Shown: positions 23,578-34,441 of the stretch, piece after piece
Position numbering within the stretch: position 1 is the first letter of the stretch
Layout: every line of letters starts with the position of its first letter
Assembly: GCF_019703515.2 (NCBI RefSeq)
Contig: NC_059374.1
Coordinates: 20,392,595-20,456,594 of the forward strand
DNA from: Myxocyprinus asiaticus
Lineage: Eukaryota > Chordata > Actinopteri > Cypriniformes > Catostomidae
Direction of reading: 5' to 3'
Length of the DNA: 64,000 nucleotides
Position numbers and translations under genes: made by a program
The notes under the pieces: model-generated
Databases searched by the model: none
The model's input: the letters and a program-made list of their open reading frames with translations, nothing else
What the model was told of the DNA's origin: nothing

Positions 23578-23916
23578 GTGCATGGGGATATTCAAAGTTA
23601 CCCTATCGTGACAGTTACTATTCAATTTCAGGGACACAATTTTAGTGTCGAGGCTGTGTTTAATTCCTGCCTCACCCTTCCGCTAATTTTGGGAATGAAT
23701 TGGCCGGCATTTACTACTTTATTGAGGGGAATGTGTGTGGATGGGTCCTGCGACAATGCGTATCGGTGTGTGGAGTGTGACACGCTGGCAGGGGAGGCGG
23801 AGCCAGCGCCGTCGACAGCAGCTCCACGTCAGGATGACGTAAGGGAGGGGGAAGTCTCGGCTTCCCCAGCTCTTAGAGGATTTCCTGCTGGGGATTTCCT
23901 TCTGGAGCAGTCGTGA
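23578..23916 (+). pseudogene. Protease-region remnant of the Gmr1-like element
   Basis: The frame reads VTVTIQFQGHNFSVEAVFNS and PLILGMNWPAFTTLL, typical of the beta-rich retropepsin region of this lineage (the LILG-W block). The catalytic Asp-Ser/Thr-Gly triplet is not seen: the expected place reads FNSCLTLPL. The protease would process Gag-Pol; here it looks inactivated. Confidence 0.65.
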
Positions 23917-23946
23917 GATGAGTCCCTTAGGCACGCTTTTGATCAA

Positions 23947-25441
23947 GTGAAAGTGTTTGTTGGCCAGTGTCTCTGGCCAGATGTTGTACTCGCATATCCA
24001 TATTTTTCAATTATTAAAGATAGGTTGTATCGAGTGATGCAGGATGCTCAGACAAAAAAGGATACAACCCAGTTGTTGATACCGAAAAGCCGTCGGGAAG
24101 TGCTATTCCAGACGGCTCATCATAATCCAATGGCGGGTCACTTAGAGTGAGAAAAATCACTGTAACAAGGTAAATGGAAAGGAGGAGGCGAGAACTGGCT
24201 TGATAATATAAATAAAGGTTTAATAATAAACTTAACCAAATGCACAAACACACACAGGTGTCGGACAGCTGTCCGTAACTCTCTCTCTCTGTTGCTCTGC
24301 CATCTCCGTTTGGTCTTATCCCTCTCAGGCTTCATCAGCCCAATTAGGGGCCGGGTGTGTGGAATCACGACCCGGCCTGCCCTCCGCCCTGCCACAAACA
24401 CTAAACCGTCTAATGGCCCATTTCTATTGTCCAGGCATTCATGGGGATGTCCACAGGTGGTGTGCGGCATGCCGTGAACGTCAGCTGGTGAACCCGCAAG
24501 CCGCCCCAAAAGCACCATTGCGCCCTCTTCCACTGATCGAGGTCCCCTTCAAAAGAATGGGTATGTACCTCATCAGACCATTAGAAAGGACTGCACGGGG
24601 GCATCGCTTTGTGTTAATTCTGGTGGATTACGCAATGTGATACCCAGAAGCAGTGCCTCTGCGCAACATCTCCACACGTAGTGTTGCAGAGGCACTCTTC
24701 AAAATGATCTCCCAAGTGGGGATTCCAAAAGAAATCCTCAAGGATCAAGCTACTACTTCCATGTCACGCACACTACGTGAACTGTACGAATTACTGGGTA
24801 TTAAATCGATTCGCACAAGTGTTTGTCAACCACAAACAGATGGGTTGGTGGAACGATTTAATAAAACCCTGAAAAATATGATTCATAAGTTCGTGCACGA
24901 GGACGCTAGGAATTGGGATAAGTGGCTCGAACCCCTGTTATTTGCAGTACGAGAGGTCCCTCAAGCCTCCACAGGGTTTTCCCCATCCGAGCTGCTGTAT
25001 GGGCATTGGTCGCATGGCATTCTCGACGTCATGTGGGAAGCTTGGGAGGAGGGAACTTCTAACAGTAAAAATGAAATTCAGTACATTCTTGATTTTAGAG
25101 CAAAACTCCACACTTCGGGTCAACTAACACAGGAGAATTTGCTCCAAGCTCAAAAATGTCAAAGCTGACTGTATGATAGGGGCACTCGGCTACGGGAATT
25201 TGCCCCGGGAGACAAAGTGCTTGTTTTACTCCCAACTTCAAGCTCCAAATTACTCGCCAAGTGGCAAGGGCCCTTTGAGGTCACACGACGAGTGGGAGAT
25301 CTCAATTATGAGGTAAAACGAACAGATAGAGGTGACGCACATCAAATATACCATCTCAACCTCCTGAAATTATGGAGGGAGGCAGTCCCTGTGATGTTGG
25401 CAATGGTGGTTCTGGAGAGGGCGAAGCACGGGCTGGAGTGA
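23947..25441 (+). pseudogene. Integrase of the Gmr1-like element, interrupted
   Basis: The zinc-finger half with AHHNPMAGHLE ends in TGA at 24148-24150. After the inserted solo LTR it resumes with MAHFYCPGIHGDV and WCAACRERQLVN (CxxC). The core at 24530-25168 keeps the second Asp (KEILKDQATT) and the Glu (QTDGLVERFNKTLK), but at the first Asp position the copy reads GMYLI, with Tyr. Stops occur at 24638-24640 and 25166-25168. The C-terminal GPY/F module (KWQGPFEVTRRVGD) follows at about 25260. It would insert the cDNA; it is not functional. Confidence 0.88.
24161..24396 (+). mobile_element. Solo LTR inserted in the integrase gene
   Basis: The 236-bp segment starts TGTAACAAGGTAAATGG and ends CCTGCCACA (TG...CA). 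Its flanks are atcac (24156-24160) and aacac (24397-24401), a 5-bp target duplication with one mismatch. It splits the integrase zinc-finger domain between GHLE and the LNRLMAHFY block. A second copy is at 41720-41960. Shared blocks include aaaggaggaggcgagaac, ctctctctct and gaccgggtgtgt. No internal retroviral region is present. Confidence 0.82.
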
Positions 25442-25454
25442 ACCTAAAAGCCAA

Positions 25455-26780
25455 TCATCTCACCCCGGTCACATGTGGGGACCACCTCTCGCCGTTTCAA
25501 GTCACTGAGGTTGCCAAGTTGCAAAAAGAATTAGCAGACATGCTCTCGTCTCTGCCTGGTCGTATAAACCTCAAAAAGCACCACATTGAGACTATGCCTG
25601 GGGTAATGGTACGTACGTCCCTACCGACTTCCCAAGCGCAAGAAAAAAGTGATACGAGAAGAATTGGATGCGATGCTCGAGATGGGTGTAATAGAGGAAG
25701 CCCACAGTGAATGGTCCAGCCCGGTGGTGCGATGGGTCAGTCCAGTTCTGTGTGGATTATCGGAAATAAACACAGTGTCTAAATTTAATGCATACCCAGT
25801 GCCTCGTATTGATGAACTGCTCGATTGGTTAGGCACAGCTTGTTTTTATTCAACACTGAATTTGACAAAGGGCTATTGGCAGATCCCCTTAACTCCAATA
25901 TCCAGTGAGAAAACTGCCTTCTCCACACCGTTCGGTTTACACCAATTCTTGACACTTTGTTCGGGGCTACGGCTATGTTCCAGCGGCTCATGGACAGAGT
26001 CCTCTGACTGCATGTTACTTACGCCGCTGCCTATTTAGACGATATCATTATTTACAGTTATGATTGGCAGTGGTACCTGCACCATCGGAGGGCTGTCCTG
26101 AGGTTGTTGAAGTGTGCGGGGCTCATGGCAAACCCAAAGAAGTGCGCAATTGGGCGGGTGAAGGTATGGTATCTGGGCTTCAACTTGGACCACAGACAGG
26201 TGTGGCCCCAAATTGATAAAACCACACCAATTGCAGCCTGCCTGAGACCTAAGACCAAAAAGGAGGTAAGACAGTTCCTGGGGCTGGCTGGCTACTATCG
26301 TAGGTTTGTACCTAATTATTCAGCCATCACCAGCTCGCTGACTGATCTTACTAAAAAGGCAACACCAGATCTGGTCCAGTGGATGGAGCAGTGTCAACAG
26401 GCATTTATGCAGGTGAAAGCTGTATTTTGTGGCGGGCTGCTTTTACATACACCTGACTTCTTTCTCCCACATCAGACTGTGGGTTGGGGGCAGTGCTCTC
26501 GCAAGTGGTGGAGGAGGAGGAACGGCCCATGCTGTACATTAGTCGGAAGCTCTCTCTGAGAGAGACTGAGTACAGCACTGTTGAGAAGGAATGCTTGACC
26601 ATCAAGTGGGCCGTCCTCACTCTCCAACACTACCTGTTGGGGCGGGCCTTCACCCTCTGTTCAGATCACGCCCCCTCCAGTGGCTCCACCGCATGAAGGA
26701 TACTAACGCGCGGATCACCCGTTGGTATCTGCCATTACAGCCTTTTAAGTTCGAGGTGGTCCACAGGCCGGGGACATAGA
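25455..26780 (+). pseudogene. Reverse transcriptase and RNase H of the Gmr1-like element
   Basis: RT begins with LQKELADMLSSLPGRINL and REELDAMLEMGVIEEAHSEW. It continues with YPVPRIDELLDWLGTACFYSTLNLTKGYWQIPL; in that motif the catalytic Asp usual in RT (LDLTKGYWQ) is Asn. YLDDIIIYS is kept at 26032-26058 in another frame, followed by KKEVRQFLGLAGYYRRFVPNY. RNase H is at about 26400-26780, with GAVLSQVVEEEERPMLYISRKL and TVEKECLTIKWAV. At least four frame changes occur. It lies downstream of integrase, the defining oddity of the element. Confidence 0.88.
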
Positions 26781-26848
26781 TGGCTGTTGCGGATTTCCTT
26801 TCCAGAAATGCCGGATAGCTCCCTGACCTGAGTCGTGCAGTGGGGGTG

Positions 26849-27126
26849 TGTGGCAAGGGAGTGGTTGAGCATTCATCCGAGGAGAGGGGAAGTGGTAATG
26901 ATTCATTCCGGGTGATAATTAGGTCAAAAAGATTTCTTGTTGCAGTAATCGAGGGGAGAGCAATAAGAGGAGCCCACACTAGTGGAAGGGAAGGCAGAGA
27001 GTGATGCACAGGAGTGCGGCACATTAGAGTGTTTATCCCGACGTTTGAGTGTTTATTTTGTGAATAAAGAGTTTGAGGATACCTGAACCACACTTCCACA
27101 TTCCCACCCTGACCAGTCTTGTTACA
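26849..27126 (+). repeat. 3' LTR of the Gmr1-like element
   Basis: Begins TGTGGCAAGGGAGTGG after a purine-rich tract (agtgggggtg, 26838-26848) and ends gaccagtcttgttaca. Same content as the 5' LTR, with AATAAA at about 27063. Confidence 0.9.
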
Positions 27127-27139
27127 GTGTACTTTCAAG

Positions 27140-27440
27140 AAAAGGACATGCATTGTCTTTGCTTTAATTACAGTACATCAATTCTGGTTCCATGGAAACC
27201 AGGATGTAATCTCATTCACATAAACCATAATTTTCCCTTTAAAAGTACATTTTAACTGACAGATAGGTTTAGGGTTGGGGTTTGCATTGTGGCATTTGGT
27301 TAATATGATTTGCAGTCCTGTTGACTGTATTCCATAATTTACAACTAAAAATACAACTTACTTTTGGTACAACTCAGTGGACATTTCACCCAGAAACTAG
27401 ATATCACATGTGTGCCCAGATGTTCAACAACACTTCCATC
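27140..27440 (+). repeat. Dispersed repeat, copy 1 (partner at 46335-46700)
   Basis: Shares ordered blocks with 46335-46700: tccatggaaaccagga, cattcacataaac, ttagggttggggttt, cctgttgactgtatt, atttacaacta, ttttggtac and ttcacccagaaact. No ends or coding frame are recognised, and the family is unknown to me. Confidence 0.7.
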
Positions 27441-27484
27441 ACAACTTTTGACCTATCGTCGAATTCACAGTGAGGTGCCAAAAG

Positions 27485-28798
27485 CAGGGGTCGGCAACCT
27501 TTGGCATGCATGCCACAATTGCAAGTAACATCGAGAGTATGTATTTTATTTATAAGTACATTTGTACATCAGATGGTATAGTTTTTTGTTATCGGAGCAT
27601 TTTTACGAGTACAAGAGTACATGATATCAATACGATATCAGACCCAATACTGATACCAGTATCGGTATGGGGACATCCCTAGTCATATGTTATTGGAAAG
27701 CTCTCAAAGTGTAGAATACATCCAGCCTATTTGTTTTATTTACAGACAAAAATATAGGGAGTAATAGCTAAGTATATGTCTTTGACATACGTTACATGCA
27801 AACAGGAGTTTCTTATATGCCGCGTTTTCACTTATAACTTCACGAAACATAAACGGAACATAAAATATCATATACCGGATGCATAGATCATTAGATAATC
27901 CACACAAAGCACAATGTGCACACAGCACATAATGTGTTATCTGGATAAAAACATATTAGCTTTCCTGGATAAGATGAATTTATCGGAAATTATGTAGTAC
28001 GTTGTCCAGTGCCATGGAACGCTAAACCAATCGTATTAGCATTCAGATCGCTGCAACCAGAAGTCCTCCAAATATGGCCAGAGATGATTGTTCACTCTAA
28101 TTACATATGGCCACCAGGAGATGGCACCAAGTACATGACACAGACTCAATGCTGGCTCAAATTACACAGAATGGAACTGAATGAAATCTTGTTACTCATG
28201 CCTGCATATTTTGGAGAGAGAGCATACCTTGAGTCATTGTTGTGTAAATAGTTATTATGTACAATTATTATGTTTTATTTATTTGGAGAGGCTTTTGGAC
28301 ACTTTGAGATGTTTTGGACACTAGGATAAATTATTTTTGTAATGCTATTACTTTTGATTGCTTTGTCATATCAACACAAAATTTTACTCAGTTACAGGTG
28401 ACATGATTAGGAACAAAATAAAAGTAGTTTTTCTGAGTTTTTCTGAGCTATTTACACCCTGAGATGTCAAATCAGAAATATCAGAAAAAAAAAAAAATGG
28501 CTCAAGTTTTTTTTATTATTATTATTTTATTTTATTTTATTTTTTTAGCTTTTTTTTAGCAGTTTCTTGGCTGAGAGTGTCAAAATTTATCATAGTCTAT
28601 ATCATTAAAAAATTTGAAATTTTTTTCTTTAAAATGATACCAAACATTTGACTCTCCTTGTTTTTTTTTTTTTTTTTTTTTTTTTGTTATAAGCCTTTAA
28701 TTTTGGGTATGCCACTGAAACAGAAAATCTTTTAAAACACCTTCAGTGCTTAAAGGGTTAAAAATGGTACTTCATGTCAAAAAGGTTGCCAACCCCTG
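27485..28798. mobile_element. Non-autonomous hAT element (Charlie-like ends)
   Basis: The left end caggggtcggcaacctttgg and the right end aggttgccaacccctg are inverted repeats. Flanks gccaaaag (27477-27484) and gtcaaaag (28799-28806) form an 8-bp target duplication with one mismatch, the hAT signature. The 1.3-kb interior is AT-rich with T runs and has no transposase frame. A second small hAT end is nested at about 27540-27681 (ataccagtatcggtatgggg, then acatccctag). Confidence 0.85.
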
Positions 28799-28949
28799 GT
28801 CAAAAGGCTTAGTTCGTGAATGCTATGATATTGATCCTGAGATTAAGTCTGTAGTTGGGTTTTTGCATATTTTCAAGTCAAAACTGAAATGTACACTCAG
28901 TAAGCATTTCCAGTTCCAGATGTAGTCTTCTGCTGTTGTAGCCCATCTG

Positions 28950-29220
28950 CCTCAAGGTTCAATGTGTTGTGCATTCTGAGATGCTGTTCTGCTCACAACA
29001 ATTGTACAGTGTGGTTATCTGAGTTGCTGTAGCCTTTCTGCCGGCTCGAACCAGTCTGGCCAATCTTCGTTGTCCTCTCTCATCAACAAGGCATTTCCAT
29101 CCACAGAACTGCTGCTCACTGGATGTTTTTTGTTTTTGGCACCATTCTGAGTAAATTCAAGAGACTGTTGTTCGTGAAAATCCCAGGAGATCAGCAGTTA
29201 CAGAAATACTCAAACCAACC
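28950..29220. repeat. Dispersed fish repeat fragment
   Basis: The block gttgctgtagcctttctgcc ... tttttggcaccattctgagt ... tcccaggagatcagcagtta is one I recognise as a recurrent, unusually well conserved repeat in ray-finned fish DNA. I cannot name its class from sequence alone. Confidence 0.5.
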
Positions 29221-29254
29221 AGTAATTTTTTTTTTAATTTTTTTTTTATGTATT

Positions 29255-29385
29255 ACTATATGTTGAAATTAACATTAACCAAGATTAATAAATGCTTTAA
29301 AAGTATTGTTCATTGATAGTTCATGTTAACTAATGTTGTTAACTAATGTTAACAAATGGAATCTTATAGTAAAGTGCTACCCAAA
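29255..29385. repeat. MITE fragment with gttaacta motifs
   Basis: Contains aaccaagattaataaatgct, gttcatgttaactaatg and the end ttatagtaaagtgctacc. The same family is longer at 30520-30840. Confidence 0.65.
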
Positions 29386-29399
29386 TTCCAGTGTCGGAT

Positions 29400-30519
29400 T
29401 GTCACTCATTATATAACACCAATGAACAAAATGAAAACTCCTGATCGACAATTGAAGATGCTTCGTCTATATTAGACACTACCCTATAAACAAGCTATTT
29501 ACATTTTTTTTTATTAATTAGTGGGGGCAAATTCAGCCATGACAAAAAAAAACACATAAATGCAATGCAATTAAATACAATTGGCTGTAAGAACAATGGC
29601 AGCCCTACCACATCTACTAAAATCATATTGTCTACAAAAATGTCATATTGTCTTCATGAGTCTGTGTCATCGGGATTTTTATCGATTTATGCAAATAATG
29701 AGTGATAAACCCACCGCTAGTTTATAACTTGGATGTTTGAGAGATCTTGAGATGTAAAGTATTTTCGGAAAGCCCTGTTGTGTTTATATGCACTGTAGAA
29801 TCATATCAGGCTTTGATGGACTTTTTGACAGTGAACAGGGAATTCTCCAGACACCATGATCTCTTCTCTCTACATTGTGATATTTTTGATGAGGACTCTG
29901 TAAGCGAGGATGATCTGAAGCAGTGATTTGAAACTGCCAAAATGTTTTTGTGGTTTTTTTTTAATACATGCCTCCACATCTATCAGTTGTGGCCTGATAA
30001 ATTGCTTAATGCCTTTTAAATCTGACACTGCCACTCCACTGATACGATAAGCAAAAGGAAATTTGTGGCACCCCAGTATGAGGAATTTATGAGTTTTGTC
30101 AGCATTCATTACGGCCATAGCCTCAAGGCAAAACAAAGGGAATTCAACTGTCTTGACTCTGTGTTCCTCCTGTGGTTCCCTGGAGAGTTCAATGGCACAC
30201 AGCGGTCACCTGCACACACAAACACACACATACACAGTCTCACCAGTGGATAGCATTTGCGGTTCAGTGCTCTTATGTGCTACTGGGATCAGACTGAGCT
30301 GTGACCAGCCTGCACTACAGGGAAGCTTCAATCATCCAATACACCATCCCTCACAATTCCTTGTTTTGTATGATTTATGTTAGGCCTAGAAAGACAGTTC
30401 GATTCACTGAAATGTTCACTTGAAGAGATCTTAGAATATGTCCTTGAGTGGATGAAGACTTAAATGAGAAGCCATACAATTATAATAATAAAAAAACAAT
30501 CTTTATGATAAGGCTGTAT
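29400..30519. other. Spacer
   Basis: No supported gene. The 88-codon minus frame at 29870-30136 has a plausible composition but matches no domain I know and has no splice or start context. Confidence 0.4.
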
Positions 30520-30840
30520 CTGTTAGTATTAGTTCATATATTTGGTATCATGAACTAACAATAAACAACAAATTCATTAATTCATTCATTAATTCTTGGT
30601 TAAAGTTAATTTATTAAAGTCCTATAGTTCGTTGTTCATGTTAGTTCATAAAGCATTACCTAATGTTAGCGTATACAACTTTTAATGTTAATATAATTTA
30701 TATTTGTATATGTAGAAATGAACATTAACCAAGATTAACAAATGCTGTAAAAGTATTGTTCATTGTTAGTTCATGTTAACTATTGCATTAACTAATGATA
30801 ACGAACACAATATTATTGCATGCAAACCCTTACCAAAAAA
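30520..30840. repeat. Fold-back MITE with mirrored gttaac motifs
   Basis: The left half (catgaactaacaataaaca, aattcttggttaaagttaat) mirrors the right half (aaccaagattaacaaatgct, attgttagttcatgttaact). Non-coding, same family as 29255-29385. Confidence 0.65.
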
Positions 30841-31769
30841 TAAATAAATAAATAATTCAACACCGCAAAGGTAGAAACTAGACAGTACAATCCAACGCAA
30901 GCTTTTAACACTGTTGGAAACTGAATTTTAATGATTAAAAATGAAGCCTGGGAATGCAGAAAAAGAGTCACTAGAGTGTCACATACAACAGGTCGGACAG
31001 GTATTACCCAATGACATGTTATCATGCTGTTATACAATATTAAGAACGGTAGAGTTGGCAGCTTGCTGCGGATAATGATATCAAAAGTGAATTTGATGCG
31101 TGGAATTCAATCGTTAGATAGAAAACTGGCTGGGAGATTAAAATTAGGGTCTAAATGCTATCTGTGGCTGCCATAGAATGAGGATTGACATGATACACTG
31201 AAAAAAGATGCAAATAGATTGAGCAATAAGATGGCATTCTGTCTGCTCGGCTACTGGTACTGCCATGACAATATAGACAGGGCAGATAATGCACTACAGT
31301 GTTCCAATCCCTGGCACTTTTCAGCTGTAATGTATTCCCTAGTATTTTTTTTTTTTACTCAACTGCTAACACTGAAGTATATGCTGCTGTTGTGCTTAAA
31401 ATTTACATTATGTTCCAATACTGAACATTTAAATAGAGAAGTCTAGACTTTTGGTCTCTCAGCTCTGCAATGAATAGGGCTATTGATATGGATAGGTTCA
31501 GCTCTGGGTCTCTTTGGCGTTTCACTGAAGAAATATTGAATGTGCTTTTTTGATATTTGAGCCTTTTCGTAAATCTTTATTTAAGGACTGCTGGGTAAAA
31601 AACACTGAAACAAACAAAAAAGAGAATGTTTTGTTGCAACCTTGAGCTTACACTTGATTAAATTTGTGGCAATTTAGGGGAAACTGGATGTGGAACTGGA
31701 TTTAGGCATCCTTTGGGAATAGAACTTAAAATAACTGAAACAACTGGCAAAGTTTTGGAACCTTTAACA
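30841..31769. other. Spacer
   Basis: Nothing recognisable apart from an ATAA run at 30838-30856. Confidence 0.4.
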
Positions 31770-31970
31770 AAAGGTGTTTTGTACTGTGACAATACAATTA
31801 TACAGTGATAGTATCAGTTGGAAATACCATGGTACTCTGATATATACCATTGTATTGCATGATTATCATATTATAATACCATGCTATTTACATGGTATTA
31901 CAAGATATTTCAAGGAATAGCTAGAGAACCATGGTAATAAATGTGTAGTAACACAGTAATTACACAATTA
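31770..31970. repeat. ACCATGGTA-type MITE fragment
   Basis: Palindromic blocks taccatggtactctgatata and gagaaccatggtaataaatg face each other around ataccatgctatttacatgg. Short, non-coding. Confidence 0.5.
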
Positions 31971-31997
31971 CTTTGTAAGAAGACTTGTGGGTCCCAC

Positions 31998-32669
31998 TTA
32001 AAGGGATAGTTCACCTCAAAATGAAAATGATCTCGTTTACTCACCCTAATGTCATACTAGATGTGTGTGAATTTCTTTCTTCTGCTGAACAAAAACAAAG
32101 ATTTTTAGAAGAATATTTCAGCTCTGTAGGTCCATACAATTCAAGTGAATGGTGGACAGAACTTTGAAGCTTCAAAATGCACATAAATGCAGCACAAAAG
32201 TAAGAAGACTAGTGGTTAAATACATATCTTCAGAAGGAATATAATAGGTTTAGGTGAGAAAAAGATGAATATTTAAGTCTGTTTTTACTATAAATATCCA
32301 CTTTAACTTTGACATTTTTCTTCTTCTGTTTTTGGCAATTTGCATTTTTCGTGCATATCGCCACCTACTGGGCAGGGAGGAGAATTTATGGTAAAAAAAA
32401 AAAAAGACTTAAATATTGATCTCTTTCTCACCCACACTTATCATATTGCTTCTGAAGACATGGATTTAACCACTGGAGTCATATGGATTACTTTTATGTT
32501 GCCTTTATGTGCATTTTGGAGCTTCAAAATGTAGGTACCTTTTCACTTTGTATGGTCCTACAGAGCTGAAATATTCTTCTAAAAATATTTGTTGTTGTTC
32601 AGCAGAAGAAAGTCATACAAATCTGGGATGGCATGACGGTAAGTAAATGATGAGAGAATTTTCATTTAA
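31998..32669. mobile_element. TTAA fold-back MITE
   Basis: TTAA at 31998-32001 and 32666-32669. The left arm starts agggatagttcacctcaaaa. The right arm ends in tgatgagagaattttcattt without the last 15 bases of the terminal repeat. The arms carry the paired cttctgaagacatggattta and aaatacatatcttcagaagg blocks. The centre has gcatatcgccacctactggg, opposite in direction to the 15586 copy. Confidence 0.82.
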
Positions 32670-33164
32670 CATTACATTGTTCAAGTTACAAACTGGATGT
32701 TAAAAACTAGATGCTAGAACTAGACATTATTGCACTAGAAAACTAGAAATTCTTTCACTCATAAATCACTACAAATACTCACACACAGATGGATTATTGT
32801 GATTTATGGGTGGGTAGCTGGACAACTGCATTGAGAGATTATATTTTATTTTTTTATTTTTTTTTGTGATGCCACATTTGCTTGTGTAGGTTAGGCCTAT
32901 ACTGTAGTGTCTTAATTTTTATCTACATTTGAGATATATGTAATACATTGAACTGTTTTGGCGAGGATCTAATGTTGAAGTCCTATAATCATCTCTAATA
33001 TTGGGTTGTTTTGAAACTGCGCTCCCTCGCTCATGAACACAGGGGGCGCTATTTGTGTGTGAAACTCTATATTCATCTTGCACCAGAGGCAGGCTTAATA
33101 CACAAATACCATACGATGCCCAGTTTGCTCGTTTTGTTAAAACTCTTAGAAAAATGTAATGTAA

Positions 33165-33165
<1 letters not shown>

Positions 33166-33204
<39 letters not shown>
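33166..33204. repeat. (TAA)n microsatellite
   Basis: About 12 uninterrupted AAT/TAA units. Confidence 0.95.
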
Positions 33205-33207
<3 letters not shown>

Positions 33208-33573
33208 AAAACAAAAAAATCTGTTGATAATTTTACTTAAATCTCCCTTTGAGATCAAAACTATTCGTTAAATTGTAGGGGATACACGCTACACCTGTCA
33301 ACATGTTGGTGCTGGTTAAATGTTGTGATAAATTCAACAATGCTACATTTGAATATATATTATACATAAAAAAGAAATAACTTTCGCGCAGTTTGAATCA
33401 AACGGACATTTTTTTTTTATTTTTTTTATTTTTTTTGTAATTGACAGAGAACAGTGTTTACTAAAGAATTGCATACATGCGCGTGAGTGCGCTTGTATTT
33501 ACTCCCTCCTCCGCATTATCCTGTGAGCGTCTCTAGGTGATTTAGCGCCGCCAGTCTGAAGCAGGTGTTCAAC

Positions 33574-33649
33574 ATGGCGATCTCGGGACACGGATCTCAC
33601 TCTATTTCACTCTTTTTCTACATGATTTTAGCAACGTTTCTGCATAAAG
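33574..33649 (+). CDS. Candidate first coding exon: signal peptide with phase-1 splice donor
   Basis: ATG at 33574 in a good context (caacATGG) opens 25 codons: MAISGHGSHSIS followed by LFFYMILATFL and HKG. This is a short polar start, a hydrophobic core and a small-residue end, as in a secretory signal peptide. The frame runs into AAAG|GTAAGA, a strong splice donor at 33650, leaving phase 1. A signal-peptide exon followed by a long phase-1 intron is typical of immunoglobulin-superfamily and other cell-surface genes. The roughly 100 bp upstream are richer in G and C and contain CG dinucleotides unlike the surrounding AT-rich DNA, as expected for a 5' UTR. I do not recognise the protein. No convincing second exon is seen up to 64000, so this may be the start of a gene with an intron over 30 kb. 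Confidence 0.55.
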
Positions 33650-34154
33650 GTAAGACAAGCGGAATATGTACGAATGCTTATTTGTAGTAGCCTATCTAAG
33701 CGAGCGGTGTGTAAACAACATATGTAATACTTGCGCGTGTCCCTGATGCTGTGCATATAGTCATTACTCTCAAAGCTCAGTGCGTATAGAAGTTTATGTT
33801 TTACACTCTTCATGGAAAACGCTTGATATGAGGAGTTATTGCCCACGTATGTATTACTGTTCTGAATGTTTCTGCCTCTTGGAGAAAAGTACTGTCCAGA
33901 TGCTGTAGAGTAACCTTGTGTTGCTGATGCAAGGGAACAAGTCCGTATCACACAGTCAGAAGTCAATGCGAAACGCTGGTCATTTGAAAATGAATCAAAT
34001 GCGCCTTAAATTATTTTATGGGGGTTAAACGAACATGGAATGTTCCAAATGCTCTTTGAAGCAAGAAATAAATAAATAAATAAATAAATAAATAAATTTA
34101 AATTAACATTTTTAGAATGTTTTTTAAAGTGACGAAAGCACTGATTACACGATA

Positions 34155-34441
34155 AGGGCTGTTCAGCCCGAACACGTTCTTGCGCTAAAAAAAAAAAAAA
34201 AAAAAAAAAAAGCTAGACGCAGCGCAACACATATACCAGAACGCAATTGTCTCGAGACGCTGAAGTTCTTTTTAACCTGATACGGGCTCATGCACGAGAC
34301 GCTGAAAAAAACATCTGGTAGGTCAAAGACGTCCGTCTTGCGCATGTTTATATAATACAACAACGGAAATAGATCGAAGACGCACATAAAGATGTGTGTG
34401 AAAGACTGGGTGACACATAAAAGACTGGGTGAACGGCCCTT
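34155..34441. mobile_element. Short inverted-repeat element
   Basis: The left end aagggctgttcagcccgaac and the right end gtgaacggccctt are imperfect inverted repeats. The interior has paired gacgc blocks (agctagacgcagcgcaacac, cgaagacgcacataaagatg) and an A run at 34187-34211. No coding frame. Target duplication not resolved. Confidence 0.5.

Larger units (their letters stand above)
22543..27126 (+). mobile_element. Gmr1-like LTR retrotransposon (Ty3/gypsy lineage, integrase before RT)
   Basis: The 4584-bp element has two LTRs of about 280 bp and a perfect 5-bp target duplication, GTGTA at 22538-22542 and 27127-27131. The reading order is Gag, protease, integrase (zinc finger, core, GPF module), RT, RNase H. 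Normal Ty3/gypsy elements have RT and RNase H before integrase. The reversed order with gypsy-type sequence is the hallmark of Gmr1, first described in cod. Many frameshifts and stops, plus an inserted solo LTR at 24161-24396, show that it is dead. The two LTRs differ at many sites, so the insertion is old. Confidence 0.88.

Noticed and set aside
29870..30136. An 88-codon minus-strand frame as a gene
   Set aside because: No recognised motif. The length is expected by chance in this much DNA.
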